Part shown: positions 54,392 through 61,604 of the stretch, piece by piece | Numbering within the stretch: the first letter of the stretch is position 1 | Layout: each line of letters begins with the position of its first letter | NCBI RefSeq assembly: GCF_021012795.1 | Contig: NZ_VFYU01000021.1 | Coordinates: 1-61,604 of the forward strand | DNA: 61,604 nucleotides | Reading direction: 5' to 3' | Source of the DNA: Psychrobacter sp. I-STPA10 | Lineage (GTDB): Bacteria > Pseudomonadota > Gammaproteobacteria > Pseudomonadales > Moraxellaceae | Notes under the pieces: generated by a model | What the model was told of the DNA's origin: nothing | Seen by the model: the letters and a program-made list of their open reading frames with translations, nothing else | The model's database searches: none | Position numbers and translations under genes: made by a program

Positions 54392-55582
54392 TTATCCATT
54401 ATGCTGTTGAATAATATTAAGCATGCGACGTAGTGGTTCAGCTGCACCCCATAATAATTGATCACCCACTGTAAACGCACCAAGATATTCATCACCCATA
54501 TTGAGCTTGCGTAAACGTCCAACAGCAACGGTCAGTGTTCCAGTAACGGCAACAGGGGTCAAACGCTTAATGGTTTCTTCTTTATCATTGGCAACGACAT
54601 CTAGCCAAGGATTATCACTTTCACGCAGCGCAGCTTCAATTTGTTCAAGCGGGATATTCTCTTTTAGCTTGATGGTCAAACCTTGAGCATGACAGCGCAT
54701 TGAACCAACACGGACACATAATCCATCAATAGGGATGCTTGAGTCAGCAGTATTGCCCAAAATCTTATTGGTTTCTACGCCACCTTTCCACTCTTCACGA
54801 GATTGTCCATTATCTAGCTGACTGTCAATAAAGGGTATCAAGCTACCAGCTAAGGGCACGCCAAAATATTGCACAGGGAAGCTATCACTACGCTGAGTCT
54901 CAGCAATGGTACGGTCAATTTCTAAGATAGCGCTGGCAGGGTCGTCTAGTTTGGCTGCAACAGCATCATGCAATACACCCATACCGTTAATAAGCTCACG
55001 CATATTGTTTGCACCTGAGCCACTGGCTGCTTGATAGGTCATGGCTGATACCCATTCTACCCAGCCACGATTAAACAGCTCTCCAATTGCCATTAGCATC
55101 AAAGATACAGTGCAATTACCGCCAATAAAGTCTTTTTTGCCCGATTCTAAGGCGTTATTAATCACCTTATGATTAATAGGATCTAGAATAATGGTGCTTT
55201 CATCTTGCATACGTAGAGTACTGGCAGCATCGATCCAATAGCCCATCCAGCCTGAGTCACGTAAGGGTTTGTGAATTTGTGAGGTATAGTCACCACCTTG
55301 ACAAGTAATGATAATGTCACACTTTGCAAGTTCAGTTAGGTCATTGGCATCTTTAAGTTTGCTATTACTGTCTTGCAAAATAACACCATCAAATTGAGGT
55401 GCTTGACCACCAGCATTACTGGTAGAAAAAAAGAGGGGGGTAATATTATCAAAGTCTTGTTCTTCTAACATACGTTGCATTAGTACTGAGCCGACCATAC
55501 CACGCCAACCAACCAGTCCTACGGTTGGTTTTTGTGGGGCTAGATTTGCTTGTAATGCTTGCTCACTTTCAGACGAACCCAT
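54392..55582 (-). CDS. asd: Aspartate-semialdehyde dehydrogenase
   Basis: Asd reduces aspartyl phosphate to the semialdehyde for lysine, threonine, methionine and diaminopimelate. The 396 residues contain [20 protein letters not shown], the catalytic Cys in [19 protein letters not shown], the [15 protein letters not shown] block and [17 protein letters not shown]. The 20 N-terminal residues before KPTVGLVG are extra. AAGGAG precedes the ATG by 7 bases. Monocistronic. Confidence 0.96.
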   Translation of the reverse strand: MGSSESEQALQANLAPQKPTVGLVGWRGMVGSVLMQRMLEEQDFDNITPLFFSTSNAGGQAPQFDGVILQDSNSKLKDANDLTELAKCDIIITCQGGDYTSQIHKPLRDSGWMGYWIDAASTLRMQDESTIILDPINHKVINNALESGKKDFIGGNCTVSLMLMAIGELFNRGWVEWVSAMTYQAASGSGANNMRELINGMGVLHDAVAAKLDDPASAILEIDRTIAETQRSDSFPVQYFGVPLAGSLIPFIDSQLDNGQSREEWKGGVETNKILGNTADSSIPIDGLCVRVGSMRCHAQGLTIKLKENIPLEQIEAALRESDNPWLDVVANDKEETIKRLTPVAVTGTLTVAVGRLRKLNMGDEYLGAFTVGDQLLWGAAEPLRRMLNIIQQHNG

Positions 55583-55859
55583 TCATTTACTCCTTAGTAT
55601 ATTGATACATTGATACAAAGAAGGCAGAAATATATTGCCTTTTTATCAACCTTTTACCTTGCCTTGATTTGGCATAAAAATCAATAAAAATTTTGCTAAA
55701 AGCTAAAATTAAGTCAATTTGAGGACACATAAAGGCGGATATGATAGGCTAGCCACAATTTTGTATCATTATTATTTAGCCTTATATGCTGTATGTTTAG
55801 CGATTTTTTATCAGAGTTGTCATATCAGACTCTAGGGGCTTATTTAAGTAAGGATTGTC

Positions 55860-56990
55860 ATGTTGGAATATCTTATGAGTGCCAGTCAGTATTTAGCCGC
55901 ATTTATTGTATTTGTGACAGTATGGGGATTATTGCCTTTTGACCATTGGTGGATACGGGCGGTAGATTTTCCGCGTATTCAATTTATTGTATTGGGAGTA
56001 GTCGCTTGGTTGGGTATGCTGTTGTTGACAGGAAGTTGGGCGGTGTGGACAGCTTGGCAGTGGTTACTATTGGTTGCGCTTAGTATCGCCATAGCGTTTC
56101 AACTTAGAATGGTATTGCCCTATACAGTTCTATGGAAAAAAGAAGTCAGAAAAGCCAGTATGAGCGCAGAAGCACCGCAATTAAAAATTATGGTATCTAA
56201 CGTACTCACACCCAATAATAATACAGCAGCACTGTTACAGCGAATACAAGATAAACAGCCTGATATATTAATCACTCTGGAGACGGACCAAAAATGGCAG
56301 CGTGCGTTAGCTAGTATAGAAACAGATTATCCTTATACCGTTAAAGTACCTTTAGAGAATCTTTATGGTATGCATTTGTATTCAAAGTTTGAATTGGTTG
56401 ATCCTGAGGTTAAATATCTGATCGTTGATGACATACCTTCTATCCATACCCAGCTACGTCTAGATAATGAGACATTAATATGGCTATATTGTTTGCATCC
56501 CATGCCACCAAGCCCAACTGAGGCAGATAAATCGACTACCCGTGATGCGGAGCTATTATTAGTAGGACAACACATCAAAGAAAATCAACAAACAGCGATA
56601 TTGGCAGGAGATCTAAACGATGTGGCATGGTCAAAAACCACACGCATGTTTCAGCGTATCTCAGGACTGCTTGATCCTCGTATTGGACGACAATTTATCA
56701 ATACTTTTCATGTGAACTATCCTTTTTTACGTTGGGCATTGGATCATATTTTTCATAGCCCTAGTTTTACCTTGGTGGCTATTGAACGCTTAGAGTCTAT
56801 CGGTTCAGATCATTTTCCTGTATTAACTACATTACAATATGAGCCTGAGGTATGTGTAGAACAAATACAAGCAGCACCTAAAGCTACGGCTGAAGATAAG
56901 GTTGAGACAAAAGAGACCATCGAAGAGGGAGTAGATGAAGGTCGGCGAGTGTCAGAAGAACATGCGCAACAACAGCGTGGGGTTAAGTAA
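55860..56990 (+). CDS. Membrane-anchored endonuclease/exonuclease/phosphatase-family protein
   Basis: The 376-residue protein has two to three N-terminal membrane segments (about 12-100) and then an EEP domain: LKIMVSNVLTPNNN, DILITLETDQKW (Glu), AILAGDLNDVAWSKTTR (Asp/Asn) and LDHIFH with SIGSDHFPVLTTL (His). The catalytic set (N, E, D-x-N, D-H) looks complete. The C-terminus is a charged K/E tail. Substrates in the family range from nucleic acids to phospholipids and cannot be chosen here. Good site (AAGGATTGTC). Confidence 0.85.
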   Translation: MLEYLMSASQYLAAFIVFVTVWGLLPFDHWWIRAVDFPRIQFIVLGVVAWLGMLLLTGSWAVWTAWQWLLLVALSIAIAFQLRMVLPYTVLWKKEVRKASMSAEAPQLKIMVSNVLTPNNNTAALLQRIQDKQPDILITLETDQKWQRALASIETDYPYTVKVPLENLYGMHLYSKFELVDPEVKYLIVDDIPSIHTQLRLDNETLIWLYCLHPMPPSPTEADKSTTRDAELLLVGQHIKENQQTAILAGDLNDVAWSKTTRMFQRISGLLDPRIGRQFINTFHVNYPFLRWALDHIFHSPSFTLVAIERLESIGSDHFPVLTTLQYEPEVCVEQIQAAPKATAEDKVETKETIEEGVDEGRRVSEEHAQQQRGVK

Positions 56991-57054
56991 GAATGAGTAA
57001 ATTGCAAAAGCGATTAAATTACACCAAATAGTTTAGGTTTATCAGATTGTTAGT

Positions 57055-57078
57055 TTATGTAAGCAAATGCTTACATAA
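57055..57078. promoter_or_regulatory. Perfect inverted repeat, operator-like
   Basis: TTATGTAAGC-AAAT-GCTTACATAA; 10-bp arms and a 4-base centre. It may be a repressor site or a hairpin; the regulator is not known. Confidence 0.4.
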
Positions 57079-57270
57079 CTTTAGGTATTTATCGGCTAGG
57101 CAAACTGCTTCGCTAAAATTACAATAAACCCATCAGCACAAGGATATGGACAGTAGTGTTGATGGATGACTTGAAGGTTATTATGATATTGCCCTATACA
57201 TAATAAACTGTTGTCATCTTGATCTAAGGAGTGATCAAATAAGGAAGTCATAATAATAATTTGCACGCCC

Positions 57271-57309
57271 AAAACCCAGACCTCTGCCCTAGGTTTGGGT
57301 TTTCTTTTG
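57271..57309 (+). terminator. Terminator in the 57.3 kb gap
   Basis: AAAACCCA pairs with TGGGTTTT and ACCT with AGGT, followed by CTTTT. No gene ends nearby, so it may end an untranslated RNA or a long 3' end of the EEP gene. Confidence 0.75.
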
Positions 57310-57419
57310 TCTGTTAGTGTTGTCTGTTGGTTAAGTATTTAAACACTGGTTATTATGACAACATGATAAGATATGCCAAAATTAATAACTCTTTAGCATT
57401 TTAGCATTGGGGCAAGTCT

Positions 57420-58130
57420 ATGAACTTTGAACAAACCTTAACCACAAATCCAAAACAAGCAACTTTAGCCCTGTTTGACCTTGACCATACCTTACTCGAT
57501 GTCGATAGTGACTATCTATGGGGTGAGTATATTGTCAAACATGGCTTAGTTGATGAAGCGCAGTATCGTACTGCCAATCAACGCTTTTATGAGCAGTATA
57601 TTGCAGGCACGCTTGACCCAGTAGAGTATAACGAATTTGTCAGTGCTTTTTTGACTACCTTACCGATGGATAGGCTACACGCATTGCGTGAAGATTATAT
57701 CAAATATGAAATCGAGCCACACATGCGACCCAAAGCCGTCAAAGCCATTCGTGAGCATTTGGCACAAGGGCATGAAGTGGTGATTATCTCAGCGACCAAT
57801 GACTTTATTGTCAGTGAAATTGCTCAGCGTTTTGGTATTGAAGAAGCTAATATGTTAGCTACGCCTTTGGAAGTCAAAGACAATCGTTATACTGGAAAAC
57901 TAGCCGACAAGCCCAATTTTCAAGAGGGCAAACTGTATCATTTACAAAAGTGGCTAGACAGACGTAAGCAAGCTGGCGTGAACTTTAGCAAAACTTATGC
58001 CTATTCGGACTCTAAAAATGATTTGCCTTTATTAGAATGGGCGGACGTGCCAGTGTGTATCAGCCCAGATGATACCTTACACGCTCATGCATTGGCTCAT
58101 CATTGGGCAGTGGAAGATTGGGCGATTTAG
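57420..58130 (+). CDS. HAD-superfamily phosphatase, SerB-like (HAD-IB)
   Basis: The 236-residue hydrolase has motif I in ALFDLDHTLLDVDSD (nucleophile Asp and acid Asp), motif II in EVVIISATNDFIV and motif III/IV in AYSDSKNDLPLLEWAD. The four-helix cap lies between, as in HAD-IB enzymes such as phosphoserine phosphatase homologues and CicA. The substrate is a small phosphomonoester, identity open. prfB follows after 128 bases with the CTCCCCTT repeat in between. Confidence 0.9.
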   Translation: MNFEQTLTTNPKQATLALFDLDHTLLDVDSDYLWGEYIVKHGLVDEAQYRTANQRFYEQYIAGTLDPVEYNEFVSAFLTTLPMDRLHALREDYIKYEIEPHMRPKAVKAIREHLAQGHEVVIISATNDFIVSEIAQRFGIEEANMLATPLEVKDNRYTGKLADKPNFQEGKLYHLQKWLDRRKQAGVNFSKTYAYSDSKNDLPLLEWADVPVCISPDDTLHAHALAHHWAVEDWAI

Positions 58131-58204
58131 TTAATTTAGCCCAATTAACTGCCTAACAGAGGTGACGGAATTTTGTTAAAATAAGCGGTTAGACCCCTCC
58201 CAGA

Positions 58205-58229
58205 CCCTCCCCTTGAAGTAAGGGGAGGG
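58205..58229. repeat. CTCCCCTT hairpin repeat, copy 2
   Basis: CCCTCCCCTT, GAAGT and AAGGGGAGGG form a 10-bp hairpin followed by CTTTT. The same string is at 39999-40019. Here it could also end the HAD gene transcript. Confidence 0.75.
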
Positions 58230-58258
58230 CTTTTAGCCTTTAACAAGATAGGTGTTTT

Positions 58259-59354
58259 ATGGAAACCAATCAATATGTAGAGCAAATCAAAGATTTAAGC
58301 AACCGAGCGACCGAGTTACGGGGGTATCTTTGACTTTGCAGGCAAGCAAGAACGCTTAGAGGAAGTTAATCTTGAGCTAGAAAATCCCAATCTCTGGGAC
58401 GACCCTGAGCGAGCTACCAAAATCAGTAAAGAAAAAAGTCAACTTGATGGGGTGATTGATACCATCGTTGGGCTAGAAACCACATTAGAAGATGCCAATG
58501 CCATGCTTGAGCTGGCGATTGAGGCAGAGGACGAAAGCCTACTTAAAGACGTACAAAGTGAGCTAGACACAGCTCAAAAGCAGGTGGAAGAATTAGAGTT
58601 TAAACGTATGTTTAGCGGTGAAATGGACGCCAATAACTGCTATTTAGACATTCAATCAGGCTCAGGTGGTACGGAAGCACAAGACTGGGCAGAAATGCTA
58701 CTGCGTATGTACACCAGATGGTGTGAGGCACATGGCTTTAAGGTCGATGTAATTGAAGTATCAGCAGGGGGCGTAGCAGGGATTAAATCAGCGACCATTC
58801 AAGTCAAAGGTGATTATGCCTTTGGTTGGCTACGCACTGAAACTGGGGTACATCGTTTGGTACGCAAATCGCCATTTGATAGCAATAATGGTCGCCATAC
58901 CTCGTTTGCCTCAGTGTTTATCTCACCAGAAATTGATGACAATATTGACATTGACATTAATCCTGCTGATTTGCGTATTGATACTTATCGCTCAAGTGGG
59001 GCAGGGGGTCAGCACGTTAACACCACAGATTCGGCGGTGCGTATCACCCACGAACCCACAGGCACTGTGGTGGCATGTCAAAATGAACGTAGCCAACATG
59101 CCAATAAAGATACGGCAATGAAAATGCTACGTGCAAAGCTGTATGAATTGGAAATGCAAAAACGCATGGAAAAACAGCAAGCGGTTGAGGATAATAAATC
59201 AGATATTGGTTGGGGCAGTCAAATCCGCTCGTATGTGCTTGATGATTCACGTATTAAGGACTTACGCACAGGCGTTGAAACCTTTAACACTGGAGCGGTG
59301 CTTGATGGTGACCTTGACCAGTTTATTGAAGCAAGTCTTAAGGCTGGGTTGTAA
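58259..59354 (+). CDS. prfB: Peptide chain release factor 2, with programmed +1 frameshift
   Basis: RF2 ends translation at UGA and UAA. The gene reads 58259-58330, then shifts +1 at CTT-TGA and continues 58332-59354. The signal is complete: an SD-like CGGGGG, then TAT CTT TGA C, as in E. coli. After the shift the protein runs [19 protein letters not shown] and includes the peptidyl-transferase loop GGQ ([19 protein letters not shown]) and the RF2 type recognition region ([17 protein letters not shown]). It is autoregulated by RF2 level through the in-frame UGA. Site AGGTGTTTT before the ATG. Confidence 0.97.
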
Positions 59355-59547
59355 GTCTTTTTGCAAGATATGCCATTACAACAGACGGCATGAAAAGGGA
59401 CGACACTAAAAGGGCTTACTAAACGATAAATGCCATTAAACACACCTAAATTTCTGCTCACCGTCATCGTGGCGGTGTGGCAGACACTAATTATTAGGCA
59501 ATGTATCTTAGGCAATACATCAATAATTTGATTGAGAGTAAAGGGGC

Positions 59548-60543
59548 ATGGCTTACGCAATTCATACTCGAGGATTTGAATATAACGATGCCTATTTTGA
59601 ACCAAGAAGCCACCTTGAAACGTATCAAAATATTTATCAAACTTATTCAAATAAAGAGCAAGCAATGAAAGCTTGGGGTGCATTGGAGCGAGCATGGCTT
59701 GATTTAGATTTGCTGGTAAGAGAGCCTTTTGCAGGCATGGCAGATAATGGAACTTTGCAAAAACTACAAGTTTTGTTTGATAAGTTACAAGAACATGGCG
59801 TGGTACTCAGCAAGGCGACCGAAGAAAAATTCTCCAAAATGCAAAGACAAGATTTGAGCTATTGGAGTTGCTCTATAGATAACCAAGAACTACAACTTGA
59901 TAAGTTATCTGATGAGCAGTTACTAGATGTATTATTAGCTACTGATTGCAATGCGTATTGTCTGACTGAGTTTGATTCAGTTCAAGACCGTCGCTATGTA
60001 TTGCAATTTTGCTATCGTAAATGGTGGCAAAATGAGGGGTTTACTGTGGGTTACTTAGATTTTGTACCTTTAGACTCGAATAAAGACCAACATATTGAGC
60101 TTTATGCCGTTTTACACCCTGATGAGTTGTTTGAGATAGAGTTTTTTACGGGTATATTCTCTGGTCACCCGTTAGTGACCTTATATCAACAAGCTGATGA
60201 GAGTAACCCAATTTTACAAAGTTTATTAGCTCAATATGCACAACACTTTGCCATTAAAAAATTTGCTATTAAACAACAGGGTGACGAGACTAATGGTGAA
60301 ACAGAGTTGCATTATATAGGCGGTGATACGCAAGCATTAAGGGCGGTTAATGCCGTATTATCACAGCCATTTTTTCATATTCATGAGTTAAGCTATGAAG
60401 AATTAATGCAATTGCAAGAAGAGCAAAACCAAGAACCAGCACAAAACCAATACATAAATAAACAATATGAGGATAACTCGACTCATCATGAGCATAAAAC
60501 AGAGTCAAGTATTTGGCAAAAAGTGCGTCAGTGGTTTGGCTAA
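59548..60543 (+). CDS. Unknown 331-residue protein
   Basis: The soluble protein starts MAYAIHTRGFEYNDAYFEPR and has FYRKWW-like QFCYRKWWQNEGFTVGYLDF, then LDFVPLDSNKDQHIELYAVL. A Q/E/N-rich tail ends in SIWQKVRQWFG, which may be an amphipathic helix. No signal peptide or membrane segment. The ribosome site AAAGGGGC is close to the ATG. I do not recognise it. Confidence 0.7.
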   Translation: MAYAIHTRGFEYNDAYFEPRSHLETYQNIYQTYSNKEQAMKAWGALERAWLDLDLLVREPFAGMADNGTLQKLQVLFDKLQEHGVVLSKATEEKFSKMQRQDLSYWSCSIDNQELQLDKLSDEQLLDVLLATDCNAYCLTEFDSVQDRRYVLQFCYRKWWQNEGFTVGYLDFVPLDSNKDQHIELYAVLHPDELFEIEFFTGIFSGHPLVTLYQQADESNPILQSLLAQYAQHFAIKKFAIKQQGDETNGETELHYIGGDTQALRAVNAVLSQPFFHIHELSYEELMQLQEEQNQEPAQNQYINKQYEDNSTHHEHKTESSIWQKVRQWFG

Positions 60544-60757
60544 AGTAAAACAGCAAAACGCATGGAGTTTGATTTTTATCTTTAATAGATGGTTCTGCTA
60601 TTTCTAAAATTAGATTCCAAAATCAAAGTTTCCAAATTTGAAGAGATTATAAAGGGATAAAATTAATTTGGTTTTTATTTTATCTCTTTTTTTATAAAAA
60701 ATACTTGACTTTTATTTTTAACCCTTTATTATATCTGCACATAACAATTTGATTAAT

Positions 60758-60827
60758 TCATCTATCGAGAAAAACGAGTGCAAGTACTACAATTAGTAGA
60801 CTAAGTGAGTTTGACAAAGATAGATGA
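60758..60827. repeat. Palindromic interspersed repeat, copy 2
   Basis: TCATCTATC and GATAGATGA form a 9-bp stem around GAGAAAAACGAGTGCAAGTAC and later AAGTGAGTTTGACAAA. The core is related to 31632-31682, while the stems differ completely yet each is self-complementary. Confidence 0.75.
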
Positions 60828-60887
60828 TTTTAGCGAATTGGTATCATAACCTTTCCCATTAACCCACAACCTATAGGAGTAAAAGCA

Positions 60888-60989
60888 ATGTCGTTATTTT
60901 CATCTGTGTTAACTAAAGCATTGGTTAATACAAAGCAGACAATCACCCCAGCAACGCTTAACTCTGTTGTGGGTATAAAATCAGTATAG
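60888..60989 (+). CDS. Possible 33-residue small protein
   Basis: ATG follows a good site (ATAGGAGTAAAAGCA) and encodes MSLFSSVLTKALVNTKQTIT and a further 13 residues ending GIKSV, then TAG. It is too short to place in a family. It could be a small toxin, leader or the surviving start of a lost gene. No terminator-type hairpin follows directly. Confidence 0.4.
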   Translation: MSLFSSVLTKALVNTKQTITPATLNSVVGIKSV

Positions 60990-61604
60990 CTCTATAGTAG
61001 TAGGCTTTATTTATTACTAAGCTATATTCTCTGATTTTCTAAAACTGATTGTTTATAACTGGCTGTTTGGCGTATCTTGTGATGTCCATTTATGGCGTAT
61101 GGCTGTTGTTTAATAGCTATTCTGGTATGCGACAATGGTATGCTGTCACTTGTCATGTCTCGTCTTTGTTTTATCCTTTCTTAAGAAATTTAAACTTACA
61201 AGACAACTTATAAGACAATATAAGGTAAAAAATCCTTATCTTGATAACTTATATTTGTCTTTAAGTTACCTCTTAAACCGCTTTTCTTAGCACATTCCAA
61301 AAACTTAAATTTACTTCGCTTTATAGTGAGCTGGTAAATAAAAGAATCAATAACTAAACAAAACCTTTATTAGGTTAATTTGTTGGCATTTTATCGTGTT
61401 GCCTTTTTATTTTGGCAATTCTTTAATAACGCCATAGGATTTTATTGCCCAAAATTTTGTACTTAACAAAAAATATGGGACGGAGATAGTTTTGTCTGCT
61501 GTTTTTTAAAAATACAGTTTTAATAAAATCCTTTTATAAAAAAGAAGTACTTTATAAAAATCTAGATAGTTTATTTTAAAAGTATGTCACCCCCTCCCTA
61601 ACCC
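60990..61604. other. Right-end stretch without a clear gene
   Basis: I see no long coding frame or RNA gene on either strand. It is A/T-rich with several short T runs. The last bases CACCCCCTCCCTAACCC look like the beginning of another CTCCCCTT repeat that continues past the window. Confidence 0.5.

Larger units (their letters stand above)
56991..57419 (+). other. Gene-free stretch with palindrome and GGA-rich segment
   Basis: No protein gene. A perfect 10-bp inverted repeat (TTATGTAAGC / GCTTACATAA) is at 57055-57078. From 57140 to 57245 there are five GGA motifs, two in AAGGA context, ending in a terminator at 57271-57309. This is the layout of a CsrB/RsmY-type small RNA, offered only as a possibility. 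Confidence 0.4.

Overview
The window looks like chromosome of a Moraxellaceae gammaproteobacterium (Moraxella or Psychrobacter type). The DNA is AT-rich, the housekeeping proteins (LptE, HolA, LeuS, LeuCDB, FimV-like, Asd, RF2) are gammaproteobacterial in type, and FimV and MacAB are arranged as in that family. This placement rests on gene content only.

Layout. 1-3.4 kb is an accessory patch: the end of an IS3-family element, a second inverted IS end, a transposase remnant and four small orphan genes, one SUKH/Smi1-like and one pentapeptide-like. A tRNA-Lys follows. 3.8-17.6 kb is mostly core, all on the minus strand: macAB, holA, lptE, leuS, an MscS channel, a dihydrolipoyl-dehydrogenase-like flavoprotein, bcp and queC. 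17.7-38 kb is a large RNA-repair island. 38-60.5 kb is core again: putP, lysR, leuC-(two extra genes)-leuD-leuB, an L,D-transpeptidase, infA, truA, asparaginase, fimV split into two genes, asd, an EEP-family protein, a HAD phosphatase and prfB with its programmed frameshift. The last 1 kb holds no convincing large gene.

The RNA-repair island is the main interest. On the minus strand it carries rsr (Ro60/TROVE), an array of eight non-identical Y-RNA-like units, a ParB-like gene, rtcB, a 275-nt tRNA-like RNA that begins just after the rtcB stop, a set of tandem paralogues with one broken copy, several small unknown genes, a DIP1984-family gene, an AAA ATPase and rtcA. The sigma54 activator rtcR lies on the other strand beyond four to five unknown genes. 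Both rsr and rtcB have a textbook -24/-12 sigma54 promoter, each preceded by the same block at identical spacing, so RtcR probably switches on the whole system.

Each Y RNA unit keeps a short conserved Ro-binding-type core (AUGC, then a stem, then UACAU; and on the other side UUUGGU), while the stems change by compensation. Four units carry a complete tRNA-like domain in permuted order (T-arm, acceptor 3' strand, loop, acceptor 5' strand, D-arm), as known for YrlA. One unit is degenerate, one has only the T-arm, and two have none. The multi-copy, modular array and the rtcB-linked tRNA-like RNA are what I would look at first.
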